Origin: Paenibacillus sp. G2S3
Lineage (GTDB): Bacteria; Bacillota; Bacilli; Paenibacillales; Paenibacillaceae
DNA: 64,000 nucleotides
Assembly (NCBI RefSeq): GCF_030123105.1
Contig: NZ_CP126095.1
Coordinates: forward strand, 744,001 to 808,000
Direction of reading: 5' to 3'
In this document: in pieces, positions 17,380 to 26,202 of the stretch
How the letters are laid out: each line of letters opens with the position of its first letter
Position numbering within the stretch: the first letter of the stretch is position 1
Translations under genes and position numbers: made by a program
The notes under the pieces: model-generated
Told to the model about the DNA's origin: nothing
The model's database searches: none
The model's input: the letters and a program-made list of their open reading frames with translations, nothing else

Positions 17380-18120
17380 ATGTGTATGACAAAGGATTTT
17401 TCTGATCTCTTGGAGAGTGTACGAATACGAAACGGATGGACGCAGGAATACTTGGCTTATATGTTGGGATATAGTGCTTCACACATTAGTAAAATTTTGA
17501 GAGGGGATAATTCCGTCACTATTGGTTTTATTAATCAGGTTATTGGGCCGCTCAATATCTCGCGGTATCAAGCTTTGGTTTCATTTTACCGCAATAGTGC
17601 CTTCGTTAAGCTTGGAGTTGATGTTCGAGGGGAGTTCATTCCTGAATCCGTTGCACTAAGAGCAGTGGAGGGCGGTAATTATCAGATCACAACATATTGG
17701 CCATCATTTCTTAGTTACAGATATTTAGATAAAACTGATAGTAAAAATATACAATGGGAGTTCAAAGATCTTACCGATCTTTCTACTGAGACGGGGATTA
17801 GCCAGGAACGATTAAAGGAAATTTTTGATTGTTACTACATACGCTGTGCTCCGGTCAAAGTCGAGGAAACGATACGCCTGTGTAAGGCTTTAGATAAGAG
17901 CTGGCATGAACTATTTGCTCTTACCTGCTATGATCTCCAAGACGAGTACATCGTGAACGTAGCTGTTACGGTGGATCGTTATGTAGAGCACCAGAGGAGG
18001 AAGAGGGACGATCGTTTTCAGCAGCTACCAGTTAATAATCTTAGTGAAGAGGAGGCTGCCTTTTTGCTTGAAATGTTAAAAACCTACCGAAAACTACACT
18101 TAGCGCCGGTTATGAAATAA
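17380..18120 (+). CDS. XRE-family helix-turn-helix regulator
   Basis: A 246-residue protein starting MCMTKDFSDLLESVRIRNGW; ATG 17380 follows TGGGAG by 5 bp, and ATG 17386 is also possible. The N-terminal 60 residues form an XRE helix-turn-helix (WTQEYLAYMLGYSASHISKILRG). The remainder includes a second repressor-like segment (DLSTETGISQERLKEIFDCYYIRC), so two HTH-like units may be present. It is cytoplasmic with no peptidase or ligand domain that I recognise. It may regulate island genes; the operator is unknown. Confidence 0.75.
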   Translation: MCMTKDFSDLLESVRIRNGWTQEYLAYMLGYSASHISKILRGDNSVTIGFINQVIGPLNISRYQALVSFYRNSAFVKLGVDVRGEFIPESVALRAVEGGNYQITTYWPSFLSYRYLDKTDSKNIQWEFKDLTDLSTETGISQERLKEIFDCYYIRCAPVKVEETIRLCKALDKSWHELFALTCYDLQDEYIVNVAVTVDRYVEHQRRKRDDRFQQLPVNNLSEEEAAFLLEMLKTYRKLHLAPVMK

Positions 18121-18286
18121 GGCGAATTTGGTGCTGGCCAGCGAAGCGATCACGACGATTTTTGGCTACAATAGTCTGAAGCTGGCCGTTTTGGGTGGAA
18201 AATCATTGCCTCTGCAATGCTTTGGCCAGCTTTTGTGGTAAGCATCCTATTATATGGTAGGAAGGGCGCTTGGGAATTGTCCCGGT

Positions 18287-18903
18287 CTATATCGATTCAT
18301 CTTTCATATTTAATACGTAATGTTTAAAATTTTGATAGTTAATGGTATCCGGTATGTTAAAGGACGTGGTGCAATCCTCCGGTGTACCGTACATCCGATA
18401 AGACCAGCATGGTGTTGGGCGGACTGGATATATCATGCAGCTGCCATCGTCGCCAATCAAGGGACAAAGAAGAAGATTTAGATTAAAATACTTGTCCTTC
18501 ACGGAATCTTAGTTCTTTATAATTTCAAGCATCTGAGAGCCATTTTTAGGGGGGCTAACTCTTTATTCAGAAAATCCACCGCATCACAAAAATGCGTCTT
18601 TGCGCCCGTTTTAGCGTTTCCCGATCGTAGTTCCGTTGCAAATGGTTCAAAATGATATCCGTTTCAAACTCATTGGTAACAATGGCATGTTTGCGGCATG
18701 CGGTACAACCTTTTTGACATGATGTTTGAAGACCTAGGCGCGTTTCTGCTTGATTAATGAAGTCTTCTAATTTGACTAAAACCTCGCCTATACTCCCGGT
18801 GTTGTACCTTTCCCCCGCTGAAAGCCCATGGTGGGTGCTCTTTTACACAATTGACAAGGTCTTTGTCGGCTTCCTGATTGAGTAGTTCAATTCTTGTTAC
18901 ATC
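18287..18903 (-). pseudogene. Decayed YkgJ-family cysteine cluster protein
   Basis: The start region at 18903 (MDVTRIELLNQEADKDLVNC), the middle (TRLGLQTSCQKGCTACRKHAIVTNEFE) and the end (CPLIGDDGSCMIYPVRPTPCWSYRMYG) together make up a YkgJ-type metal-binding cysteine cluster protein, but they lie in different frames with stops between. Only the last 71 residues form an intact frame. Several frameshifts indicate a pseudogene. Confidence 0.65.
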
Positions 18904-19035
18904 CATACTCTGACCTTCCTTGATGTGCTACATTTAACACCACCATACCCCTAATTTCGCAAGCTGTCGTCGAAATCAGTCAAAACCTTTAAGGACGATA
19001 TATTCCAAAAAACTCTAATTTCGGACTAGTCTTTA

Positions 19036-20211
19036 TTATCCTTGTGTATTATCAGATGTGAAAAACGTTTCGAATTTATCAGCTGCAGCTTGGTCGGCAG
19101 TGCGGAGCGCATGTCCATAAATATTCATAGTGGTGGCGATGCTCCCATGTCCAAGTCGCTCTGAGATGATCTTAGCATGAACGCCTTGGTTAATCAGAAT
19201 TGTGGCTGAGGTATGCCGGAGATCATGAAACCGAATGTACCGAAAGCCATTTTTCTTTATGAACTGTCGAAACCAAAGGTAGGGACGCTCATGATGAAAA
19301 GGTTGTCCATCGGGATGTGAGAACATAAAAAACCAATCTCCGCTATACCATGAATCGCCAACGTCATTTCGTTCTTGCATTCTGTAAGCGTAGTATTCTT
19401 TCAGCTCCTTTAACATAGAACTTGGTAACGCTACTTTCCGAATAGATTTTTTTGTTTTGGGAGATTTGACAATGACCTCGCCTTTAAGAGCATGAATCAG
19501 TGATTGTGACACATCCAAAATCCCATTGTTAAAATCAAGATGCTTCCATTCCAGTCCGAGTAATTCACCTCGCCGTAATCCGGTTGTAAGAGCCAAGGTA
19601 ATCATGATCCTCCAGTGATAGGGCTCATGTTGTAACGCTCGAAGCATTTGTTCTACCTCTGCTTCATTGTAGGGGATGATCTCTTTTGAATTGACCTTTG
19701 GTTTCTGCACATCGTTAACCGGATTGCGCTTAATAATTCTCCATTCTACTGCACGTTTGAGTATGCTTTTTAAGATACGGTGCTGAATTTCAATTGTACC
19801 AGAGGCTAATCCTCCTGTTTTTTTATCTTCACGACTTCCTTCCTTTTCGAGTTGATTCAGAAAGTTTACGATGTGAAGTGGTTTAATTTCCTCAAGTCTC
19901 AGATGCTCAAAGTACGGAAGAATTCGGGTCTTAAGATTAGAGTCATATGTGTATAATGTCTTGAAACCCAAATGCTTTACGGCATACTTATCTCTCCATT
20001 CTTCGACGAACGCCCCAAATGTTAGTTTCTGAGGCGACACATATTCATCCGCTTCCACTTCCATCCGAAATTTAGCATATTCGCTTTCCACTTCTCTTTT
20101 TGTTCGGCAATGAACGGTTCTTGTGAAACGAACATATTTTCCTCTAGCGTCTTTACCGGCATTAACTGTTAAGAACCATGAATTATCACCACGTTTTTGA
20201 ATATTAGCCAA
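19036..20211 (-). CDS. Phage/ICE-type tyrosine integrase
   Basis: A 391-residue tyrosine recombinase. The N-terminal arm-binding region (NIQKRGDNSWFLTVNAGKDARGKYVRFTRTV) is of the AP2-like kind, followed by a SAM-like core-binding domain (about 65-165). The catalytic domain has Arg in TTGLRRGELLG, Lys in SPKTKKSIRKVALP, HDLRHT, LGHGS and the nucleophile Tyr in MNIYGH, all intact. It is the natural candidate for integrating island A at rlmD, with the 22-bp repeats as arm sites. Oddly it sits mid-island, about 10 kb from either end, so it may instead be left from another element. Confidence 0.88.
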   Translation of the reverse strand: MANIQKRGDNSWFLTVNAGKDARGKYVRFTRTVHCRTKREVESEYAKFRMEVEADEYVSPQKLTFGAFVEEWRDKYAVKHLGFKTLYTYDSNLKTRILPYFEHLRLEEIKPLHIVNFLNQLEKEGSREDKKTGGLASGTIEIQHRILKSILKRAVEWRIIKRNPVNDVQKPKVNSKEIIPYNEAEVEQMLRALQHEPYHWRIMITLALTTGLRRGELLGLEWKHLDFNNGILDVSQSLIHALKGEVIVKSPKTKKSIRKVALPSSMLKELKEYYAYRMQERNDVGDSWYSGDWFFMFSHPDGQPFHHERPYLWFRQFIKKNGFRYIRFHDLRHTSATILINQGVHAKIISERLGHGSIATTMNIYGHALRTADQAAADKFETFFTSDNTQG

Positions 20212-20313
20212 CTTAAACCACCTTCTACAATGGATTTTTTTATATTATTCATTATGTCCATTCATGAAAAAGTGAGACCTTAGCTTAATGGATTAATATT
20301 TGATTGATATCGT

Positions 20314-21243
20314 TTAGGTATCTTCGAGAATCTTAGTCAAATCATTCAATGGTGGTACATAACGCAACGTTGTTCCTACATTTTTATGGCGCAGCTGATG
20401 CTGAATATCGATGATGCTCATACCACCTGTCTGCATCAAATATCCCGCTGTTCGTCTAAGATCATGAGGCCGAATATGCCTGTCAAGACCTGTATCATGA
20501 GTTAAATCGGATAGTATACCTTTAATCTTATCGACGGTCATGATTTTTCCATGTTGATGGAATAGGTATTCATCCCCCTGATTCGCATACCTAAGATATT
20601 CAGGATGTTGGACGTACCGTTCAAGTTCTGCCGTGAGATCCTGAGGGAGGGCTACAGGTCGTTTCTCGGTTTTTTGTGCATCAAAAACATGGACGATCCG
20701 TGTGTCCAAGTGTACCCGTTTCCGCCTTAGGAAACGGACCTCTGAGAGTCGAAGACCCGTGATCAGCATGAACCAGAGAAACACAAACTCTTGCCGGTAG
20801 AACGGGCTCTTATGCAATGCAGCTTGTAGAAGGGCAAGACACTCAGCTTTCGACAAGGCAGTGTTTTGAATGGAGGACTCGAATTTTGGCCTAGGATATC
20901 CGAGCAGTGGGTTATGTTGAATCAGATCCGCTTCATACAGGAATTCAAAGAAACATCGTAACACGGTAATGGTTGCTGCTAAATTCATATTCGACATATG
21001 TTCATGATGTTTTAAGTCAATAAAAAAACGATCAAAGACCTTTCGTTGAATGGGGAGGAATCTGCCAGGATGCTCACGACTGGCATGAAATTGATCAAAA
21101 TCAAGTTCTCCTTCAAAACCATTGTCAAGTAGGAAGGCTTCGAATTTTTTGAGTACGCTAATATATTTTTGTTTGGTTGAACTTCTTAATGTGAATTGGT
21201 TGCTCCAGATCTGGAAGTAGGCGGACTGAAGTAAAAAAGCCAT
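20314..21243 (-). CDS. Tyrosine recombinase, third of trio
   Basis: A 309-residue tyrosine recombinase. The start at 21243 is chosen because AGGAGG lies 8 bp upstream, inside the end of the preceding gene; the longer frame uses a TTG overlapping that gene's stop. Catalytic residues are intact: ITGLRLSEVRFL, a Lys near AQKTEKRPVALP, HDLRRT, LRHKNVGTT and a final Tyr in LRYVPP. It is translationally coupled to the gene before it. It acts with its two partners in a RIT-like element. Confidence 0.82.
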   Translation of the reverse strand: MAFLLQSAYFQIWSNQFTLRSSTKQKYISVLKKFEAFLLDNGFEGELDFDQFHASREHPGRFLPIQRKVFDRFFIDLKHHEHMSNMNLAATITVLRCFFEFLYEADLIQHNPLLGYPRPKFESSIQNTALSKAECLALLQAALHKSPFYRQEFVFLWFMLITGLRLSEVRFLRRKRVHLDTRIVHVFDAQKTEKRPVALPQDLTAELERYVQHPEYLRYANQGDEYLFHQHGKIMTVDKIKGILSDLTHDTGLDRHIRPHDLRRTAGYLMQTGGMSIIDIQHQLRHKNVGTTLRYVPPLNDLTKILEDT

Positions 21244-21260
21244 AGGGATCGCCTCCTGAT

Positions 21261-22361
21261 TCAAAAGAGATCGCTTGCATTGAGCTGAGCGAGGGGATGC
21301 TGGTCGATTGCTTTAACTAGCATACTATCAAATAATTTTAAATAAACCTCAGTGGAACTCAGCCACGAATGCCTCATGAGCTCCTTGATCGTGTATAGAT
21401 TTACGCCGGACTCAAGCAGATAAAGAGCAAAGGAATGCCGTAGAGAGTGTACGGATAGCTGATAAGGTTTTTTATCGGATTCGGGTATAGATGTTGCTTG
21501 ATCAATCAATGAAGCAAACATCTTCTGAACTGTGCTTTCGTGTAGAGGGGATTTTCCTCTGTCATCCGAAAAAATATATCGTTCTAAATAATCTTGCGCA
21601 TCTTTTACGCCATGGTACCGAAAGTTCACGTAGGTGCTTAGTATTTCAAGGGACGATTTGGTTATTTTGCTAGGCTGCTTATATCCACGTTTTCCTTTTC
21701 CTCGTACAAGGATCTCTTGTCGGGATACAACAATATCGCCAATCTGTAGATGTAACAATTCACTTAGCCGAATACCCGAACCTAAAAAGGTCCATAAAAT
21801 AGTGAAATTCCGGTGGGCTTCGCGGCCAAGTCGAACAAGACACAGCAGCTCATCCAGCTGTTCTTTGGCAAATGCACGTGGCTCACGGTTTTGATCAATT
21901 TCCATAGAGAGGGTTCGTTTGAGTTTTCGGATATCCTGGTTGAAGAAATGAGCAAAAACCTCGCCTAAAAAACTTCTTAAAAAAGCAGCTTTCTTGCTAC
22001 GTGTATTCAGTTTTTGAACAGGGGCTAAATAGTCGTTTAAAAAGGCTGCGGATGAAATCTCCTTGAGGTTTGGGTTAGTTCCTTTTAAGCGCTCGCAATA
22101 CCGTAAGAACAAATCCATTTCATAGCGATATGCTTGTTGCGAGGTTTTTGCTAAGCTCTGAAACGCATCACTCTCGTAATAATGGAGAACCGCAACATCC
22201 AGCAGAACCGATTCCTTCACTTTTATCGCTTCAGCATGGTTTTGAGGAGATAGGCGCTGCAACATACGTTTAAACGTATCCGGTCCGTGTTGATCCGCCA
22301 GTTGGATTAAGCTTTCTTCAAAAGCAATATCGTTGGCTATCGTATCATCAAATATAGGCAT
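21261..22361 (-). CDS. Tyrosine recombinase, second of trio
   Basis: A 366-residue tyrosine recombinase. ATG 22361 is chosen over the upstream starts because AAGGAGGT lies about 7 bp before it. The N-terminal SAM-like domain covers about 55-160. The catalytic set is complete: GSGIRLSELLHL, Lys in GKGKRGYKQPSK, HSLRHS, LMRHSW and Tyr in TEVYLKLF. It starts 17 bp after the stop of the first recombinase, implying one transcript. Confidence 0.82.
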   Translation of the reverse strand: MPIFDDTIANDIAFEESLIQLADQHGPDTFKRMLQRLSPQNHAEAIKVKESVLLDVAVLHYYESDAFQSLAKTSQQAYRYEMDLFLRYCERLKGTNPNLKEISSAAFLNDYLAPVQKLNTRSKKAAFLRSFLGEVFAHFFNQDIRKLKRTLSMEIDQNREPRAFAKEQLDELLCLVRLGREAHRNFTILWTFLGSGIRLSELLHLQIGDIVVSRQEILVRGKGKRGYKQPSKITKSSLEILSTYVNFRYHGVKDAQDYLERYIFSDDRGKSPLHESTVQKMFASLIDQATSIPESDKKPYQLSVHSLRHSFALYLLESGVNLYTIKELMRHSWLSSTEVYLKLFDSMLVKAIDQHPLAQLNASDLF

Positions 22362-22377
22362 AACAGGTACCTCCTTC

Positions 22378-23868
22378 TTATTCATACTGGAGCAAATCAA
22401 TTTGACGAATCATGTGCTGGTCTCGGTGCGCCATATGAATATATAGCCCGACGGTATCCAGCATACGTACACGGGCTAATTCCTTTATCGCTTGCGGGAG
22501 GATGCCTTTATAGGCAAGACGCGTTATAAACATATGACGGAAAATATGAACGCCGCCTGGAAACGGCCAGCCGGCAATCATTGCATAGAGAATGAAATAT
22601 TCATATACATCGTGTTTAATCGTAGAGATTCTTTGTCCCAAGAGGTAGGTTGTCCTCGGCTTGGTTTGAAGCTCTTGTAAAAGGGAACAAAGTTTTCCTG
22701 ACAGTGGTAAAATGTGACTCTTGTTACCTTTGCTATGGATAACAATCGTTCGTGTTCCTAAATTAATATCACTCCATTTGATATGTGCCACTTCAGATAA
22801 TCGGAGCCCCAGATGGAACATCAAACGATACCCAATCTGTTCACGGACAGGATTTCTTGCATACTGCTCCACCACATGAAAAAAGGCTTCGATTTGCTGA
22901 TCCGTTGGAAGCTCACGAGGGCTGTATCGGGGTGCCTTAATGGAACGGAAGCGCTGTAAAGGAGACTCAAAGCCAAATCTTTCATGTAAAAAACGATAGA
23001 ATGAGCGAATGGCATATATACTATGTGTAAATGAGATTTGACTGCACTCTCCATCCCTTACGAGCTTAAGTTTGTAGGTGCGGTACATCAGCAAATGTTC
23101 ATTTTGAATTTGAAAAACGGAGATTGTGTCAGGAGTAGCTTGCTTAAATGTCTGGACGTTTGCACAAAGCCAAACAAAGAACTGGGTTACGTGGGTAGAT
23201 GTGTTTCGAATATGTTTACGAGAAAATCCTTTCTCCTCCATATGCATTTGGAAGCCCAGGATTCTCGGATGCATATTTGTCTGCTTGTCTGATGCTTTAA
23301 AGAATGGAAAGATCTTTTCTAACCTTCCGCTTTGAATGGATCTTCGCATTAAAAATTGGAATAGAGTTGATGTGTACGCATCCTTCGCTAGGTGTTCGAA
23401 CCCCTGATGAAGGGTTTTGGGATCAAGCAAGTGTCCATCTTCAATCTGAGAAGGTGCGATCTCAAAAAGTTCTGCAGTGTGAAGCAACAGGTTGCGAGTG
23501 AGTTGGAATTTCCTGAAAAAGACATGGGGTGCATTGCGCATACTACGACTTAAATACTCTCGTAATAAGCTTTGAGATATTTCAGCTTGTACTTTGTTCT
23601 CCCAGATCCATTGATTAATACCTTTTGCACCTAGATAGGCCTTGTCTTCAATAGGTTGAATTTCAGGTATCAATTGTTTGGCATACAGCATATGTTCCAC
23701 CTTCTCACGCGTGACTTTTCTAATATCATGATCGTCACTGAGAGTGGGAAACATACCCTGAACGTCAAGAATCTTTTCGGCAAAAGAAAAATTCTGCCGA
23801 AAAGATTCTTGGGTTTCGTCATGGTTCGAATGCTCGTTCTTAGTGATTAAATGGCTGTCGTAATCCAT
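22378..23868 (-). CDS. Tyrosine recombinase, first of trio
   Basis: A 496-residue tyrosine recombinase with a long N-terminal extension (about 1-190) before the core-binding domain. Catalytic elements are HLGLRLSEVAHI, a Lys in SKGNKSHILPL, HIFRHM and Tyr in GLYIHM. The second His/Trp position, usually LGH, reads ARVRM, so this residue appears substituted. The large N-terminal region is unlike its two partners. A role as a partner subunit with reduced or altered activity is possible but inferred. Confidence 0.78.
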   Translation of the reverse strand: MDYDSHLITKNEHSNHDETQESFRQNFSFAEKILDVQGMFPTLSDDHDIRKVTREKVEHMLYAKQLIPEIQPIEDKAYLGAKGINQWIWENKVQAEISQSLLREYLSRSMRNAPHVFFRKFQLTRNLLLHTAELFEIAPSQIEDGHLLDPKTLHQGFEHLAKDAYTSTLFQFLMRRSIQSGRLEKIFPFFKASDKQTNMHPRILGFQMHMEEKGFSRKHIRNTSTHVTQFFVWLCANVQTFKQATPDTISVFQIQNEHLLMYRTYKLKLVRDGECSQISFTHSIYAIRSFYRFLHERFGFESPLQRFRSIKAPRYSPRELPTDQQIEAFFHVVEQYARNPVREQIGYRLMFHLGLRLSEVAHIKWSDINLGTRTIVIHSKGNKSHILPLSGKLCSLLQELQTKPRTTYLLGQRISTIKHDVYEYFILYAMIAGWPFPGGVHIFRHMFITRLAYKGILPQAIKELARVRMLDTVGLYIHMAHRDQHMIRQIDLLQYE

Positions 23869-23925
23869 TATTTAGCCCTCCATGTTTTATCTTTAGGATG
23901 GCCGTGTTTGGGATGGATTTTAAAA

Positions 23926-23946
23926 TTTCTCAGTTTAAATGAGAAA
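23926..23946. repeat. Palindrome related to the one at 24886
   Basis: TTTCTCA and TGAGAAA flank GTTTAAA. The right part merges with the terminator of the next minus-strand gene. The sequence resembles the palindrome at 24886-24900. Confidence 0.45.
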
Positions 23947-23970
23947 GCCGCCTCCAGATGGAGACGGCTT
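23938..23970 (-). terminator. Terminator of the minus-strand hypothetical gene
   Basis: AAGCCG-c-CTCC pairs with GGAG-a-CGGCTT; on the minus strand it is followed by CTTTCTCATTT, a T-rich but imperfect tail. Confidence 0.65.
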
Positions 23971-23977
23971 AGTGGGG

Positions 23978-24835
23978 CTACCTAAGTTGATAATGGACTG
24001 TAGCATCCCTAAATCCCTTAAATTCTGTAATGAGTCCTTTATAGTCCTGCTCTCGTCCCGCTTTTGGCATCATAATCCAAAGGGATCTCATATTTGATCT
24101 AAATGGTACATAGGTTGTTATCACATCGTTAGCAAATGGAAATACGTTAAGGATGCGTTTCTGTAAAGCCTTGTCCATTACGGGCTCATGGTGGAGATGG
24201 AACTCAAAGTAATCCATTTCGGGATAAGTGGTAACCCAGCGTCCGGTCACAGGAGGTGTTTCTAATGAAAATACTTCCTGGGGGTTTAAAATGACAAAAC
24301 CTGCAATGCTTTTTACTTGGGCTCTCTCCTTAGAAAGATCCTTAATGTGTATCTTTTTTGCAACTCCGGGGTCGAAGTACTCTGCTGGCGAAGAGTATGA
24401 AAATTCCTCTGGGTCATTTTTGTTAACCAATTGCCACGGATGATTGAGCAAAATGGAAAGTTTGAATGGTCTGGGCCAATGTGGCATACCAGATGAATTA
24501 AATAAGTTATGTGCGGCGCCTGCTCTTGTAGCAGAATATCCAAGTGCTTCTGCTACATCAGGCTCTGAAAGATTAAATAATTTTCTGCAGAGCGTGCGTC
24601 TAAAATACAGGTCTGGATCATTCATAAGTGCATGCCAAAGTTCAAAGGAGTTCTGCAACGCTAGCACATCCACATAATCTAACCGACATAACTTGCGTTT
24701 TGTTGATTTTAGTTTTGCTTGTAGCTGTTTTAAATCACTTGAATTATTGAGCTTATCCGTTATCGTAAAATACTCATCTACAAGGGAACGAATATGACTT
24801 TGATAGACGCCATCATATTTGATGGTAGTGTTCAT
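23978..24835 (-). CDS. Hypothetical protein with possible DNA-binding segment
   Basis: A 285-residue protein; the start at 24835 (MNTTIKYDG) follows GTGGTGAT. The N-terminal half is helical with a coiled-coil-like stretch (LKQLQAKLKSTKRKL), and NLSEPDVAEALGYSATRAGAAHNLF could form a helix-turn-helix. The C-terminal half is beta-rich with aromatic residues (TTYPEMDYFEFHLHHEP). I do not recognise the family. A perfect palindrome (24886-24900) lies about 50 bp upstream and a related one just past the gene, so it may bind those sites. It could be an accessory gene of the recombinase trio. Confidence 0.6.
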   Translation of the reverse strand: MNTTIKYDGVYQSHIRSLVDEYFTITDKLNNSSDLKQLQAKLKSTKRKLCRLDYVDVLALQNSFELWHALMNDPDLYFRRTLCRKLFNLSEPDVAEALGYSATRAGAAHNLFNSSGMPHWPRPFKLSILLNHPWQLVNKNDPEEFSYSSPAEYFDPGVAKKIHIKDLSKERAQVKSIAGFVILNPQEVFSLETPPVTGRWVTTYPEMDYFEFHLHHEPVMDKALQKRILNVFPFANDVITTYVPFRSNMRSLWIMMPKAGREQDYKGLITEFKGFRDATVHYQLR

Positions 24836-25289
24836 AGCATCACCACTAACCATATTAATGCATATAGGTGAGCATTATAGAAACTCTCAGTTGAACTGAG
24901 AAATTTGAACCAATGTATTGAATGGGGGAAACTGATATTAAGACACCTCCGAAGTACTGTTGTTGAAAAGCTTCTTGATGTTGATTGGAGGAATTAAGTA
25001 CTCTGTAGTACCTCGGGATTTGCTTAAATATTTACATCTGTAAGTCCCAGGTACAACTTAGGTATGCTGGAGTGAGTTAATAACTGATGCTTAACATTAC
25101 TGAAACTGCGATTATATAAACAAAGATGTTAAAACTCCAAAGTATAGGCATTCCGACAATAGTACATCCATAAGAAATCATTTCAAGTTGGGTTCTTTAT
25201 TCTTAAAGCTCAAATCAAGAGCATCAATCACTGCAACTATTAATTTATGTAAAGTGTTGAATTAAATAACATTCTTGGAGGTGATCATT
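24836..25289. other. Intergenic stretch with one palindrome
   Basis: Apart from the perfect 7-bp palindrome CTCAGTT-G-AACTGAG (24886-24900), I see no gene, terminator or RNA in this 454-bp AT-rich stretch. Confidence 0.4.
24886..24900. promoter_or_regulatory. Perfect palindrome, possible operator
   Basis: CTCAGTT-G-AACTGAG lies 50 bp upstream of the minus-strand gene starting at 24835 and is related to the palindrome at 23926-23946. Location and symmetry suggest a repressor or recombinase site. Confidence 0.45.
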
Positions 25290-25622
25290 ATGAGCGAATA
25301 TGAATTATTACGAATTCAATTATTAAAAACACTTGTACAAATGGAAGAAAAGTTGTTAGTCTGTGTCGAGAAGGAAAAGTTTCAATCTTACACTACTGTT
25401 GAAAGTAGAGACGAGAATTTAACCTTTAGCCAAAATAATCTTCAGCAGAAAGCTGTATTGTCTGTATTGGAATTGTCTGATTATCTTGGTGTTTCATCAG
25501 ACAGTATCTATACAATGGTACGTGAAAAACAAATACCCTTTATAAGAGTACGAAGAAGAATATTATTTGACAGAGATTCAATCAATTCATGGATTCACAC
25601 TAACACCCCATATCCTGAATAA
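25290..25622 (+). CDS. Excisionase-type helix-turn-helix protein
   Basis: A 110-residue protein; ATG 25290 follows GGAGGTGA. The N-terminal half is helical and polar. The C-terminal half is a clear MerR/excisionase-like DNA-binding domain: LSVLELSDYLGVSSDSIYTMVREKQIPFIRVRRRILFDRDSINSWI. Such proteins act as excisionases or small regulators of integrative elements. It is the best candidate recombination directionality factor for island A, although it is about 5 kb from the integrase and on the other strand. A terminator follows. Confidence 0.75.
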   Translation: MSEYELLRIQLLKTLVQMEEKLLVCVEKEKFQSYTTVESRDENLTFSQNNLQQKAVLSVLELSDYLGVSSDSIYTMVREKQIPFIRVRRRILFDRDSINSWIHTNTPYPE

Positions 25623-25669
25623 CGGTTCTACGTTAATTAGTCTTAATAACTTCAATAAATCAGAAAAAA

Positions 25670-25719
25670 AACCACCACAAAAAATCCCTCCGATTCGGAT
25701 GAATTTAACTGTGGTGGTT
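25670..25719 (+). terminator. Bidirectional terminator
   Basis: AACCACCACA (25670-25679) pairs perfectly with TGTGGTGGTT (25710-25719); A and T tracts flank both sides. Confidence 0.75.
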
Positions 25720-25739
25720 TAATATTTGATATTACAATA

Positions 25740-26202
25740 GGATTAACATTCAAAACAAGTGGTAAAAAATTCATATATATATTCAGTGGCGTTAAATTAG
25801 CGTAGACAGCTTTCTACGGTTCATTTACAAGTGATAAAGAGTGCCATAAATAAGTCTAGTGAGGATCATCGTCCAATATGGATAAAAGTATATTATCCGA
25901 AAACGAAAGAGTGATACTCGGGAGCGTAATGATTATAGATGATCAGCTACAACGAATTGAAATGAGGACTAGCAGGGATCAATCAGGATGGATATAATTA
26001 TAGGATACTTAAAATTTAAAGCATTATTCGAACTGGAGAGTTAATGATATTACTGCCAAACAACTGTAGACTTCACTATTCTTACCACCTCCTAAAGCCC
26101 AAGCGGCGGGTTGAGCCATTCCACTGGGCTGGTAACGGTAGCAGGGAAGTTTAAGGGCATGCGGAGAGGAGGGCTTCCGGCTACCCCCTCAGATAAGCGA
26201 AT
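25740..26202. other. Gene-free stretch with GC-rich block at its right end
   Basis: No intact ORF is supported. A short decayed reading frame around 25855-25910 (SSEDHRPIWIKVYYPKTKE) may be gene debris. From about 26085 the sequence turns GC-rich and resembles, on the minus strand, the segment at 13965-14130. Confidence 0.35.

Larger units (their letters stand above)
20314..23868 (-). mobile_element. RIT-like element: three adjacent tyrosine recombinases
   Basis: Three different tyrosine recombinases (496, 366 and 309 residues) lie head to tail on the minus strand, with gene junctions overlapping or separated by 17 bp. This is the layout of Recombinase-In-Trio elements, and also recalls Tn554 transposases. 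I could not identify convincing terminal inverted repeats; palindromes at 23926 and 24886 lie just upstream and are candidates. Confidence 0.7.

Noticed and set aside
17171..17482. Minus-strand 103-aa frame
   Set aside because: It overlaps the start of the XRE regulator and repeat R5, without a ribosome site or recognisable protein features.
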